Shown: positions 7,898 through 17,020, numbered from the stretch's first letter. The stretch: 63,979 nucleotides of DNA from Streptomyces tauricus (GCF_014650955.1 NZ_BMVY01000044.1:1-63979); one strand, 5' to 3'. Notes: generated by a model not told the origin, from the sequence alone. Numbers and translations: made by a program.

Positions 7898-9979
7898 GTG
7901 TCCCGGGACAGTGCCGCTTCGGCGCCCGGTGAGCCGGGGGTCCGCTCGGGGCGGCCTGTCGGCCGGAAGATGACGGGCTCCCGCTGGGGCCGGTTCGTCG
8001 AGGGCGGGCTGCTCCAGGGCGGAGTCCAGGGCAGCCCGGTCCTTCGGCTGTTCATGCGCTGGGTGCGCCGTCCGCTGCTGCCGGTCATGCGGCTGTGGCG
8101 GCGCAACATCCAGCTCAAGGTCGTCGCCACGACCCTGCTGATGTCGCTGGGCGTCGTCCTGCTGCTGGGTTTCGTCGTGATCGGGCAGGTGCGCAACGGC
8201 CTGCTGGACGCCAAGGTGAAGGCTTCGCAGAGCCAGGCCACGGGCGGGTTCACGGTCGCCAAGCAGGAGGCCGACAGCGCGGCGGGCGCGGGCGGCGACG
8301 ACCGCTCCGGGCCGAACGACAACCCCGTACAGAACGTCAGCGGCTGGATGAGCTCCCTCGTCGAGTCGCTCTCCAGCGGCGGCCAGGGCGCGTTCAGCGT
8401 CGTCACGCTCAGCACCACCTCCGCGGACAGCAGCAGCCGGGGCCTGGGCCCCCGTGCGTCGGGCTTCGTGGACTGGAGCCTCAGCGTGCCCCAGGACCTG
8501 CGCGAGCGGGTGGACGGCGGCACGGGCGCGGCCCAGAGCTACACCCGCATCGTCTACACCAACGGCCAGGACTCCCAGCCGGCGCTGATCATCGGCACGC
8601 AGCTCAACGACCCCAAGAGCGACCCGTACCAGCTGTACTACCTCTTCCCTCTCACCCAGGAGGAGAAGTCGCTCAGCCTGGTCAAGGGGACGCTCGCGAC
8701 GGCGGGGCTGTTCGTCGTGGTGCTGCTCGGGGCGATCGCCTGGCTCGTGGTGCGCCAGGTCGTCACCCCCGTACGGATGGCCGCCGGGATCGCCGAGAGG
8801 CTGTCCGCCGGGCGCCTCCAGGAACGTATGAAGGTCACCGGTGAGGACGACATCGCGCGCCTCGGTGAGGCCTTCAACAAGATGGCGCAGAACCTCCAGC
8901 TGAAGATCCAGCAGCTGGAGGACCTGTCGCGGATGCAGCGGCGGTTCGTGTCCGACGTGTCGCACGAGCTGCGTACGCCGCTGACGACCGTGCGGATGGC
9001 GGCCGACGTCATCCACGACGCGCGCGTGGACTTCGATCCGATGACCGCCCGGTCGGCGGAACTGCTCGCCGACCAGCTGGACCGCTTCGAGACGCTGCTG
9101 GCGGATCTCCTGGAGATCAGCCGCTTCGACGCCGGAGCGGCGGCCCTGGAGGCCGAGCCGATAGACCTGCGGGAGGTCGTCCGCAGGGTCATCAGCGGGG
9201 CCGAGCCGCTCGCCGAGCGCAAGGGCACGCGGATACGGGTCGTCGGCGACCAGCAGCCCGTGGTCGCCGAGGCGGACGCCCGACGGGTGGAACGGGTGCT
9301 GCGCAACCTCGTGGTCAACGCCGTGGAGCACGGCGAGGGCAAGGACGTCGTGGTCAAGCTCGCGTCCGCGGGCGGAGCTGTCGCGGTCGCGGTGCGCGAC
9401 TACGGAGTGGGGCTCAAGCCCGGGGAGGCGACCCGGGTGTTCAGCCGCTTCTGGCGGGCCGACCCGGCACGCGCGCGTACCACCGGCGGTACGGGCCTGG
9501 GCCTGTCCATCGCCCTGGAGGACGCACGGCTGCACGGCGGCTGGCTGCAGGCGTGGGGGGAACCGGGCGGCGGCTCGCAGTTCCGGCTGACGGTGCCGCG
9601 AACGGCGGACGAGCCGCTGCGGGGCTCGCCGATACCGCTGGAGCCCAAGGACTCGCGGCGCAACCGCGGTCTGAACGACGCGGGGCTGCCCCTCGGCGGT
9701 ACGCAGAAGCTGGCGACGGTGCCGGCGCAGCCCGCCGAGCGTGCCGTGCCGCCGATGCCGTCGCGCGATCCCCGGGTGGCGGGCGCGGTGGATCCGGCGG
9801 CGCTGCCCGGCAGCGGGGCGCGCGTGGTGCCGCGGCCCGCCGCGGAGACCAGGGGCCCGGTCGCGGCACCGGAAGAGGCGTCGAAGGAGACGTCGGTGGA
9901 GGCGCCGTCCGAGGACGGCCCGGGAGCCGGCGGGCAGTCGGAACAGCTGAAGCATGGGGAGGGGTCTCGTGGGCGCTGA
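7898..9979 (+). CDS. mtrB: Sensor histidine kinase MtrB
   Basis: 693-aa membrane kinase, partner of MtrA. The GTG one base after the mtrA stop (N-terminus MSRDSAASAPGEPG) is chosen over an in-frame ATG at 7865 that would overlap mtrA. Transmembrane helices lie near residues 70-95 (LKVVATTLLMSLGVVLLLGF) and 270-290, flanking an extracytoplasmic sensor domain of about 170 residues. Then come HAMP, the HisKA dimerisation domain with phospho-acceptor His356 in DVSHELRTPL, and HATPase_c motifs (NLVVNAVEHG; GGTGLGLSIALEDA). The C-terminus beyond residue 590 is Pro/Ala-rich and disordered-looking. Its end overlaps lpqB by 11 bases. Confidence 0.95.
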   Translation: MSRDSAASAPGEPGVRSGRPVGRKMTGSRWGRFVEGGLLQGGVQGSPVLRLFMRWVRRPLLPVMRLWRRNIQLKVVATTLLMSLGVVLLLGFVVIGQVRNGLLDAKVKASQSQATGGFTVAKQEADSAAGAGGDDRSGPNDNPVQNVSGWMSSLVESLSSGGQGAFSVVTLSTTSADSSSRGLGPRASGFVDWSLSVPQDLRERVDGGTGAAQSYTRIVYTNGQDSQPALIIGTQLNDPKSDPYQLYYLFPLTQEEKSLSLVKGTLATAGLFVVVLLGAIAWLVVRQVVTPVRMAAGIAERLSAGRLQERMKVTGEDDIARLGEAFNKMAQNLQLKIQQLEDLSRMQRRFVSDVSHELRTPLTTVRMAADVIHDARVDFDPMTARSAELLADQLDRFETLLADLLEISRFDAGAAALEAEPIDLREVVRRVISGAEPLAERKGTRIRVVGDQQPVVAEADARRVERVLRNLVVNAVEHGEGKDVVVKLASAGGAVAVAVRDYGVGLKPGEATRVFSRFWRADPARARTTGGTGLGLSIALEDARLHGGWLQAWGEPGGGSQFRLTVPRTADEPLRGSPIPLEPKDSRRNRGLNDAGLPLGGTQKLATVPAQPAERAVPPMPSRDPRVAGAVDPAALPGSGARVVPRPAAETRGPVAAPEEASKETSVEAPSEDGPGAGGQSEQLKHGEGSRGR

Positions 9980-11822
9980 CCGCGATCGGGGCGGCCGTCG
10001 GCGTCCGGCACGTGTGGTGGTGTACGCCGCCTGCGGGACCGTACTGCTGGCCGGGTGCGCGTCGATGCCGGACGAAGGGGACCTGCGCGATGTCGAGGCC
10101 TCCCAGCGGCCGGACGCGCAGGTCAGGGTCTTCGCGATGCCGCCGCGGGAGAACGCGCAGCCCGAGGAGATCGTCCAGGGTTTCCTCGAAGCGCTGACCA
10201 GCGACGACCCGAGCTTCGAGACGGCCCGCAAGTACCTGACGGAAGGCGCTTCGAAGAAGTGGCGTCCGAACGCGTCGACGACGGTGCTGGCGGACGGACC
10301 GAACACCGTGGCGGAGCACAGCGGCAGCAGGGAGGCGACCGGTGACTACGCGTACTCGCTGATCGGCACCAAGGTCGCCACCGTGGACTCGCAGTTCGCC
10401 TACAAGCCCGCCAAGGGGGCGTACGACGAGATCGTGCACCTCTCGGAGCAGAAGACGGCGGACGGCGCCAAGGAGTGGCGCATCGACGCCCTGCCGGCGG
10501 GCCTGGTGATGGGGATGTCGGACTTCCAGCGCAACTACGAGTCCGTCAACAAGTACTACTTCGCCTCGAACACGCAGGGCAGGACCGGCGATCAGCTCGG
10601 CGCGGTCGCCGACCCCGTCTACGTACGGGAGCAGGTGGACCCGGTGACACAGATGGTCCGCTCGGTCCTCAAAGGGCCCACGAGCTGGCTCAAGCCGGTG
10701 GTCAGGTCGAGTTTCCCCACCGGAACGGCGCTGAAGAAGGGCGTCAAGTCACTGACGCCCGACGACCAGAACCGACTGACGGTGCCGCTGAACTCCAAGG
10801 CCGACCGGGTCGGGCAGTCCAAGTGCACGGAGATGGCCGCCCAGATCCTGTTCACTCTCCAGGACCTGACGCCCACGGGCATCGACGAGGTGGAGCTGCA
10901 GCGTTCGGACGGCACGCAGTCGTGCGCGGTCAACGACAACCAAGCGGAGATCTATGTAGTCCACGGTCCGGCCAAGCGCGCCGAGTACGAGTACTTCATC
11001 GACGGGGAGAAGCGGCTGGTCCGGATACCGGGGGCGGGCAGCGAGCAGGAGCCCGAGCCGGTGCCCGGCGCACTCGGCGACGGGGGCAAGGAACTGCGGG
11101 CGGCCGCCGTCTCGCGGGACGAGGACACCGCCGCCGGGGTGTCGCTCGACGGGCTCTCGATGTACGTCGGGTCGCTCGCGTCGGGGGGCTCGCTCGGGGA
11201 AGCCGTGCTGCGCAGCAAGGCCACGTCGCTGGACGACGGGCTGACGACCCCCAGCTGGGACGCGAGCGGTGACCTGTGGGTGGCCGACCGCGGACCGAAG
11301 GACTCCCGGCTGCTCCTGCTGCCGAAGGGAGCGGGCGACCCCCTGGTGGTCTCGACACCCGGTCTGGAAGGGCGGATCGAGGCCGTGCGGGTGGCCGCGG
11401 ACGGGGTACGGATCGCGCTCATGGTGAGCGCCGACAAGCGGACGACCCTGTTCATGGGGCGGATCGAACGGGGCCACTCCGAGGGCGCGAACGGGAAGGA
11501 CGCCGTCGCGATCCATGAACTGCGCTCCGTGGCACCGCAGCTGGAGGAGGTCACGGCCATGTCCTGGGCCGGTGACAGCCGTCTGGTCGTGGTCGGGCGC
11601 GAGGCCCGCGGCGTGCAGCAGATCCAGTACGTCCAGGTCGACGGCTCCACGCCGGTCGGCCCCGCGCCCTCCGCGCTCACCGGGGTGAAGGAGATCGCCG
11701 CCTCCGAGGACGAACGGCTGCCGCTGGTGGCGCACTCGGAGGACGGGATCGTACGGCTGTCGACCGGTTCGCAGTGGCAGACGGTGGTCAAGACGGGGAT
11801 GGCGCCGGTCTATCCGGGCTGA
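9969..11822 (+). CDS. lpqB: Lipoprotein LpqB, MtrAB accessory factor
   Basis: 617-aa lipoprotein with an N-terminal signal and lipobox (VLLAGC, Cys about residue 26). A GerMN-like domain follows, then the LpqB beta-propeller region (GLEGRIEAVRVAADGVRIALM). The GTG at 9969 has GGGAGGGG upstream and is preferred to an in-frame ATG at 9954. In other actinobacteria LpqB lies outside the membrane, contacts the MtrB sensor domain and modulates its activity. It overlaps the 3' end of mtrB, indicating a single mtrA-mtrB-lpqB transcript. Confidence 0.94.
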   Translation: MGADRDRGGRRRPARVVVYAACGTVLLAGCASMPDEGDLRDVEASQRPDAQVRVFAMPPRENAQPEEIVQGFLEALTSDDPSFETARKYLTEGASKKWRPNASTTVLADGPNTVAEHSGSREATGDYAYSLIGTKVATVDSQFAYKPAKGAYDEIVHLSEQKTADGAKEWRIDALPAGLVMGMSDFQRNYESVNKYYFASNTQGRTGDQLGAVADPVYVREQVDPVTQMVRSVLKGPTSWLKPVVRSSFPTGTALKKGVKSLTPDDQNRLTVPLNSKADRVGQSKCTEMAAQILFTLQDLTPTGIDEVELQRSDGTQSCAVNDNQAEIYVVHGPAKRAEYEYFIDGEKRLVRIPGAGSEQEPEPVPGALGDGGKELRAAAVSRDEDTAAGVSLDGLSMYVGSLASGGSLGEAVLRSKATSLDDGLTTPSWDASGDLWVADRGPKDSRLLLLPKGAGDPLVVSTPGLEGRIEAVRVAADGVRIALMVSADKRTTLFMGRIERGHSEGANGKDAVAIHELRSVAPQLEEVTAMSWAGDSRLVVVGREARGVQQIQYVQVDGSTPVGPAPSALTGVKEIAASEDERLPLVAHSEDGIVRLSTGSQWQTVVKTGMAPVYPG

Positions 11823-11900
11823 GCCCTGCGGGGCCGTTCCGGTACGGGGCGTCCCTCGTCCCTCGTGTGGGGGACAACGTGCCGACGCGTACGAGGAGTT

Positions 11901-11923
11901 GTCCACAGGTAGTTGTCCACAGG
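11901..11923 (+). promoter_or_regulatory. Pair of perfect DnaA boxes
   Basis: Two copies of TTGTCCACA, the preferred Streptomyces DnaA box, occur head to tail at 11901-11909 and 11915-11923, 14 bp start to start. They lie in the 140-bp gap between lpqB and the comF homologue, 40 bases before its start. A degenerate opposite-strand box may lie near 11871-11879. The match is exact; DnaA binding is inferred. Confidence 0.65.
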
Positions 11924-11962
11924 GCTGGCCCGGGCGCTTCGGGATTTGGCAGAGTGGTGGGC

Positions 11963-12817
11963 ATGCGGGGGTGGTGGCAGGACCTCACCGACCTGGTGCT
12001 TCCGGCCGAGTGCGGAGGCTGTGGACGGCCTCGCACGGTGCTCTGCCCAAGGTGCCGTGCCGCACTGATGGGGGACGCACCGAGCCGTGTACGACCGGAC
12101 CCGGAGCCGCCGGGGCTGCCGGTGGTGCACGCCGCGGCTCCGTACGAGGACCAGGTGCGGGCGGCGCTCCTCGCCCACAAGGAACGAGGGGCGCTGATGC
12201 TCGCCGGACCGCTGGGAGCGGCGCTGGCGGGTGCTGTACGGGCCGGACTCGGGCCCGGTGGACGGGCGGACGGGGCGGTGGACTCCGATACGCCGGTGCT
12301 GCTCGTGCCGGTGCCGTCGGCGCGGTGGGCGGTGCGGGCGCGCGGGCACGACCCGGCGCGGCGGATCGCGCTCGCCGCGGCGGCCGGGCTGCGGCGGTCC
12401 GGGACGTCGGCCCGAGTGGTGGCCGTGCTGCGCCAGCGGCGTGCCGTGGCCGACCAGGCGGGGCTCAACTCCCGGCAGCGGCTGGACAATCTCGCCGGCG
12501 CTCTGGAGGTGGCCCCGGGTGGCGGACGGCTGCTGGCCGGCGCCGGACGGGTCGTTCTCGTCGACGACCTGATGACGACGGGCGCGTCCCTGGCCGAGGC
12601 GGCGCGGGCCCTGAGGGCCGTTCTCCCGGAAAAAGACGGATTCTACGGACGGGTAACACCGGGAACGACGGGAGAAGGAGTGAGACAGGCGCAGATGGCA
12701 GGTGTAGGCCGAGCAGAAGCGGTCAGGGAAAAGAGAGGCGCACACAGCGCGGATGACAGGGTTGGCGCGGCAGTGGTCGCGGCATCTCCAGCTTCTTTCG
12801 AAATAAACCGGAACTGA
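11963..12817 (+). CDS. ComF family phosphoribosyltransferase-like protein
   Basis: 284-aa ComF/GntX-type protein. The N-terminus has a four-Cys zinc finger (CGGC followed by CPRC, residues about 15-34). The C-terminal half is a phosphoribosyltransferase fold with the PRPP-binding loop VVLVDDLMTTGAS (near residue 198). ATG 11963 gives the usual MRGWWQDLTDLVLP opening; a GTG three codons upstream is also possible. Family members are associated with DNA uptake in competent bacteria, but the role in Streptomyces is unknown. The last 60 residues are not conserved-looking and are less GC-biased. The two DnaA boxes upstream suggest a link to replication control. Confidence 0.87.
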   Translation: MRGWWQDLTDLVLPAECGGCGRPRTVLCPRCRAALMGDAPSRVRPDPEPPGLPVVHAAAPYEDQVRAALLAHKERGALMLAGPLGAALAGAVRAGLGPGGRADGAVDSDTPVLLVPVPSARWAVRARGHDPARRIALAAAAGLRRSGTSARVVAVLRQRRAVADQAGLNSRQRLDNLAGALEVAPGGGRLLAGAGRVVLVDDLMTTGASLAEAARALRAVLPEKDGFYGRVTPGTTGEGVRQAQMAGVGRAEAVREKRGAHSADDRVGAAVVAASPASFEINRN

Positions 12818-13131
12818 CAGAGAAGTTACGTCGTTGCAGGTAGTGAGAGGTTCCATTCACCTGAATGGAGGTACGCCGCAGTAGAGGGTGACGACATCCG
12901 TCCAGGCGAGATATGTTCGGTTGTGAGGGAATGGCGGACGCCGTCCCTTGCATATCGGAATGCCGCGCCGTGGGTTTTCTCATTCACCCGGGACAGTGGG
13001 GTGGAGATCTTGCCCGCGGGGGAGGAGGAGGTGGAAGTCACCGAGTCCGAGGCTCCGGGACGCGCTGGAGCCTGGTGCAAAAGGGAGATGCTCCGCCGTC
13101 GATGCGGAGCGATCCGGGAACGGAGTTCTGC
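12818..13131. other. comF-hpf intergenic region with an inverted repeat
   Basis: 314 bases without a convincing gene; a frame continuous with hpf extends upstream but lacks a plausible start. The notable feature is an inverted repeat at 12852-12869: 8-bp arms TCCATTCA and TGAATGGA separated by two bases. It could be an operator for stress control of hpf. The region is AT-richer than its surroundings, as expected for a promoter. I cannot assign a sigma-factor consensus with confidence. Confidence 0.4.
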
Positions 13132-13824
13132 GTGGACATCGTCGTCAAGGGCCGCAAGACCGAGGTGCCTGAGCGGTTCCGCAAGCACGTGGCCGAGAAG
13201 CTGAAGCTGGAGAAGATCCAGAAGCTCGATGGCAAGGTGATCAGCCTCGACGTCGAGGTGTCCAAGGAGCTGAACCCTCGGCAGGCCGACCGCTCAGACC
13301 GAGTGGAGATCACGCTCCACTCCCGCGGTCCGGTGATCCGGGCGGAGGCAGCGGCAAGCGATCCGTACGCGGCGCTGGACCTGGCGGCGGACAAGCTGGA
13401 GGCGCGGCTGCGCAAGCAGCACGACAAGCGGTACACACGCCGCGGCGCCCGCAGGATCTCGGCCTCCGAGGTCGCCGACCACGTCCCGGACGCGGCGACG
13501 CTCGACGGGAACGGCAGCGTCGTCCACGACGAAGAGCCCGAGGCCGTGCCGACCAAGAAGATCGGCTCGCTCGAGGTGAAGGGTGACGGCCCCCTCGTCG
13601 TCCGCGAGAAGACCCACGTCGCGTCCCCGATGACGCTCGACCAGGCGCTCTACGAGATGGAACTGGTCGGGCACGACTTCTACTTGTTCGTCGACTCCGA
13701 GACCAAGGAACCGAGTGTCGTCTACCGGCGGCACGCCTACGACTACGGCGTCATCCACCTCAACACGGACCCGATGGTCGCCGAGGGGCAGCAGGCCCCG
13801 CCCGGCGGGGCGCTGGGTGGCTGA
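13132..13824 (+). CDS. hpf: Ribosome hibernation-promoting factor, long form
   Basis: 230-aa long HPF. The N-terminal domain (1-100; MDIVVKGRKTEVPERFRKHV) is the S30AE/YfiA fold that binds the 30S decoding centre. A linker follows, then the C-terminal dimerisation domain (about 165-225; MTLDQALYEMELVGHDFYLFVD, ending in VVYRRHAYDYGVIHL). That domain joins two ribosomes into the inactive 100S form. The GTG start has ACGGAG six bases upstream; longer in-frame starts add residues unlike the family. It is likely induced in stationary phase or stress. The gene is followed by a GC-rich hairpin. Confidence 0.95.
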   Translation: MDIVVKGRKTEVPERFRKHVAEKLKLEKIQKLDGKVISLDVEVSKELNPRQADRSDRVEITLHSRGPVIRAEAAASDPYAALDLAADKLEARLRKQHDKRYTRRGARRISASEVADHVPDAATLDGNGSVVHDEEPEAVPTKKIGSLEVKGDGPLVVREKTHVASPMTLDQALYEMELVGHDFYLFVDSETKEPSVVYRRHAYDYGVIHLNTDPMVAEGQQAPPGGALGG

Positions 13825-13872
13825 CCCCGTTCGGTGAGCTTCCCCGGCCTCCGGCTGGGGGAACGGCCCCGG

Positions 13873-13913
13873 CCGGTGCCCCTGGAGCGCTCGCGCGCCC
13901 CCAGGGGCACCGG
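13873..13913. terminator. Hairpin terminator after hpf
   Basis: Perfect 13-bp stem (CCGGTGCCCCTGG with CCAGGGGCACCGG) and a 15-base loop, 48 bases after the hpf stop. There is no T-run, as is common for Streptomyces terminators. Confidence 0.75.
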
Positions 13914-14057
13914 TGTGTGACCCCTCAGTGCCCCGCTCTGTCATCCCGTTGTCGTCCGGGCATGAAATCATGGCCGTACCGGCCTCAACCGGTGTGTCAT
14001 CGCGTGGGGTTGGTGATGGCACAGGAAATCAGGCCACGGCCTTCAGGGGGAGGACCC

Positions 14058-14804
14058 ATGGCGGACAGCTTCGGACCGATGCGTGACGAAGATGCCGACG
14101 ACGGCGTCGTCGGCATGGGCCCGGACGCGGGCTCGCCGGGCAAGGAGCCCATCCGGGTCCTTGTCGTGGACGACCATGCGCTCTTCCGCCGCGGCCTGGA
14201 GATCGTGCTCGCCGCCGAGGAGGACATCCAGGTCGTCGGGGAGGCCGGGGACGGGGCGGAGGCGGTCGACAAGGCCGCGGATCTGCTGCCCGACATCGTG
14301 CTGATGGATGTGCGGATGCCGAAGCGCGGCGGGATCGAGGCGTGCACCTCCATCAAGGAGGTCGCTCCCAGCGCGAAGATCATCATGCTGACGATCAGTG
14401 ATGAGGAAGCGGACCTCTATGACGCGATCAAGGCGGGGGCCACGGGTTATCTCCTGAAGGAGATCTCCACGGACGAAGTGGCCACGGCGATTCGCGCGGT
14501 GGCCGATGGGCAGTCGCAGATCAGTCCTTCGATGGCGTCGAAGCTGCTGACCGAGTTCAAGTCGATGATCCAGCGCACGGATGAGCGGCGGCTCGTGCCG
14601 GCGCCTCGGCTCACCGATCGTGAGCTGGAGGTTCTGAAGCTGGTGGCCACCGGGATGAACAACCGGGATATCGCCAAGGAGTTGTTCATCTCCGAGAACA
14701 CCGTGAAGAACCATGTGCGGAACATCTTGGAGAAGTTGCAGTTGCACTCGCGGATGGAAGCGGTTGTGTACGCGATGCGGGAGAAGATTCTTGAGATTCG
14801 TTAG
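14058..14804 (+). CDS. NarL/LuxR-family response regulator (orphan)
   Basis: 248-aa regulator with a strong ribosome binding site (GGGGGAGGA) before its ATG. After a 30-residue acidic, Gly-rich leader comes the receiver domain: VLVVDDHALFRRGLEIVL, phospho-acceptor Asp84 in LMDVRMPKRGG, TISDEE, and Lys in LLKEIS. The C-terminal LuxR-type helix-turn-helix is LTDRELEVLKLVATGMNNRD, then IAKELFISENTVKNHVRNIL. No histidine kinase lies next to it, so its partner is unknown or it is atypically controlled. Not recognised beyond family level. Confidence 0.93.
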   Translation: MADSFGPMRDEDADDGVVGMGPDAGSPGKEPIRVLVVDDHALFRRGLEIVLAAEEDIQVVGEAGDGAEAVDKAADLLPDIVLMDVRMPKRGGIEACTSIKEVAPSAKIIMLTISDEEADLYDAIKAGATGYLLKEISTDEVATAIRAVADGQSQISPSMASKLLTEFKSMIQRTDERRLVPAPRLTDRELEVLKLVATGMNNRDIAKELFISENTVKNHVRNILEKLQLHSRMEAVVYAMREKILEIR

Positions 14805-14852
14805 CGGTGGGGCGGGCGGCTAGGGCTGGAGCGCGGGGTGGTGGGGGCTGGG

Positions 14853-14968
14853 TGCGCCGTTCCCCGCGCCCCTGAGAAGCCCCTGCGGGGCTTCTGCGCA
14901 GTTCCCCGCGCCCCTAAAAGAGTCCCTGCCGGGCTTGGCGCCGTTCCCCGCGCCCCTGGAAGGGACCT
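14853..14968. repeat. Family A repeats (three copies)
   Basis: Three copies of the core (C/A)(C/A)GTTCCCCGCGCCCCT at about 14853, 14895 and 14938, in the 175-bp gap between two convergent genes. The spacing is about 42 bp. Between copies 1 and 2 is a short hairpin (AAGCCCC/GGGGCTT). The same core recurs at 20156, 22553, 40417 and 56043. Copies may act as convergent terminators or as mobile intergenic elements. Confidence 0.85.
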
Positions 14969-14979
14969 GAGCCTTGGGG

Positions 14980-16182
14980 CTAGTTCAGGGTTTGGGATAG
15001 TTCTGTTGTCAGGGCTTCTCTTAGTTGGGGTGTGTTTGCTCGTTCCACTCGGACGTTCGTGCAGTCCACCCAGGTGGCCGCCTCCAGAAGGGCCTGGGCC
15101 ACTGCCGGGACGGATTTGGGGCTGTCCAGGGTGACCTGTTTGGCGACCAGGGTGGCGCCGTCGCGGGCCGGGTCCACGCGGCCGACCAGCCGGCCGCCGG
15201 CGAGTACCGGCATGGCGAAGTAGCCGTACACCCGCTTGGGCTTGGGGACGTAGGCCTCCAGGCGGTGGGTGAAGTCGAAGATCCGCTCCGTGCGCGCCCG
15301 GTCCCAGACCAACGAGTCGAACGGCGACAGGAGCGTGGTGCGATGACGGCCGCGCGGGGTCGTCTCCAGGGCCGCCGGATCCGCCCAGGCCGCCTTCGAC
15401 CAGCCCCACACCGTCACCGGGACCAGGCCCGACTCCGCGATCACCGCGTCGACCTGCTCGCGCTTGAGGCGGTGGTAGTCGGCGATGTCCGCGACGGTGC
15501 CCACGCCCAGGGAGCGGCTCGCGAGCCGCACCAGACGGCGCAGGCACTCCATGTCGTCCAGATCGTCGTGCAGCAGCGCGTCCGGGATCGCCCGCTCGGC
15601 GAGGTCGTACACCCGCTTCCAGCCGCGGCGCTCCGTGCACACCACCTCGCCGTACATCAGCGCGCGCTCGACGGCGACCTTGGTGCCCGACCAGTCCCAC
15701 CACTCGCTGGTCTTCTTCGCGCCGCCCAAGTCGGTGGCCGTGAGCGGCCCTTCGGCCTTCAGCTGCTTGATGACCTGCTCGTACGTGCCGTCCGGCAGGG
15801 CGTGGTTCCAGTGCGGGCGGGCGCGGTAGGCGCGGCGGCGGAAGGCGAAGTGCGGCCACTCCTCGACGGGCAGGATGCAGGCCGCGTGCGACCAGTACTC
15901 GAAGACGTGCGGCTGGGGCGGGGTCGTGCCGACGGGCGCCGGGGTCCAGTACGCCTCGTCGACCGTCCTGCGGCCGACGGCACCGAGCCGCGCGTACGGG
16001 ATGAGTTCGTGGGAGCGGGCCAGGACCGAGATGGTGTCGAGCTGGACCGCGCCCAGGTGCCGCAGCACGCCCCGGACGCCGCCCCTGCGGTCGGGGGCGC
16101 CCAGGAAACCCTGCGCGCGCAGGGCGATCCGACGGGCCTCGTCGGCGGAGAGTTCGGCGGTCGGGCGCGGCAGACTCGTCAT
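14980..16182 (-). CDS. AlkX/YcaQ-like DNA glycosylase (HTH_42 winged-helix family)
   Basis: 400-aa protein of the winged-helix HTH_42 (AlkZ/YcaQ) family. Members unhook bulky or crosslinking N7-alkyl lesions from DNA. The catalytic Q-hydrophobic-D motif is present as Gln47-Leu48-Asp49 in RHLGAVQLDTISVLARSH, the YcaQ/AlkX type; AlkZ has Q-x-Q. Further family blocks are EYWSHAACILPVEEW, DWSGTKVAVERALM and SPFDSLVWDRARTERIFDF. The ATG giving MTSLPRPTAELSADEARR is chosen; earlier in-frame codons run into the neighbour. Substrate specificity is inferred from the motif only. It is convergent with the orphan regulator across family A repeats. Confidence 0.87.
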   Translation of the reverse strand: MTSLPRPTAELSADEARRIALRAQGFLGAPDRRGGVRGVLRHLGAVQLDTISVLARSHELIPYARLGAVGRRTVDEAYWTPAPVGTTPPQPHVFEYWSHAACILPVEEWPHFAFRRRAYRARPHWNHALPDGTYEQVIKQLKAEGPLTATDLGGAKKTSEWWDWSGTKVAVERALMYGEVVCTERRGWKRVYDLAERAIPDALLHDDLDDMECLRRLVRLASRSLGVGTVADIADYHRLKREQVDAVIAESGLVPVTVWGWSKAAWADPAALETTPRGRHRTTLLSPFDSLVWDRARTERIFDFTHRLEAYVPKPKRVYGYFAMPVLAGGRLVGRVDPARDGATLVAKQVTLDSPKSVPAVAQALLEAATWVDCTNVRVERANTPQLREALTTELSQTLN

Positions 16183-16256
16183 GGTCCGCACGATAGGCGG
16201 TGCCACTGACAATCGCGCCCGCCGGCCCGGGCGATCTCGTGCGGACGGGCGGGGAG

Positions 16257-16835
16257 TCAGGGGCGCGGGGGCGTGGGAAGGTACGGCGCCGTGGACGGCA
16301 GTCCGAGGTCCGACGGGAGCAGGGAACCCACCCAGCAGTCGCGGCGTACGCCCTTGTTGTTGACGCCCGCGCGAAGGGTGCCCTCCAGGACGAAACCGGC
16401 GCGTTCGGCGACCGCGAGGGAGCCCGTGTTGCCCACTTCGGCCCGCCACTCGACGCGGTCCATGGCCCGCTGGGTGAAGGCCCAGCGGCAGGCGGTGAGC
16501 GCGGCCTCGGTGATGTAGCCGTTGCCCCGGTGCTCCTTCGCCGCCCAGAAACCGATCTCCCCGACACCCAGGCCGCGCATCGTGACGGCGAGCATGCCGG
16601 CGAGTTCACCGCCGACCGGCAGGAAGACACCGAAGGTGAACATCGAGCAGTCCGCCCAGCCGTCGGGCACCATCTGCTCGGTGAAGGCCGTGGCGTGCTC
16701 GCGCAGATAGGGCGACGGGATCGTGGTCCAGCGCTGGATGTCGGGATCCTGGACGGCGTCGAACACGGCGTCGGTGTCGTGTGCTCCCACCGTGCGCAGC
16801 AGGAGTCGTTCGGAAGTCAGTGTGACGGGGTCCAT
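16257..16835 (-). CDS. GNAT-family N-acetyltransferase (RimJ/RimL-like)
   Basis: 192-aa acetyltransferase. It opens MDPVTLTSERLLLRTVGAHD, the usual RimJ/RimL-type start. The acetyl-CoA binding motif A region is GEIGFWAAKEHRGNGYITEAA, and motif B is VEWRAEVGNTGSLAVAERAGF. The ATG at 16835 matches family length. An in-frame GTG at 16901 and ATG at 16871 are possible, but none of the starts has a strong ribosome binding site. The substrate (small molecule or protein N-terminus) cannot be told. Confidence 0.85.
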   Translation of the reverse strand: MDPVTLTSERLLLRTVGAHDTDAVFDAVQDPDIQRWTTIPSPYLREHATAFTEQMVPDGWADCSMFTFGVFLPVGGELAGMLAVTMRGLGVGEIGFWAAKEHRGNGYITEAALTACRWAFTQRAMDRVEWRAEVGNTGSLAVAERAGFVLEGTLRAGVNNKGVRRDCWVGSLLPSDLGLPSTAPYLPTPPRP

Positions 16836-17020
16836 CGGCCGATTCTGCTCGGGCTTCGGTAAGGAAGCCATCACTTTCGCACTGTGTGAGGTCGCCGTCA
16901 CGTTTCGTGGCGTCAGTGCGGCACCTTCCGCATCCTCCGCCCGTTGTCTCTGTGGCTGTCACATGCAGACCTCCCGGCGCGGTGGGGTCCTCGCTTACGA
17001 TGGCCGTTGCTCAAGCTGTG

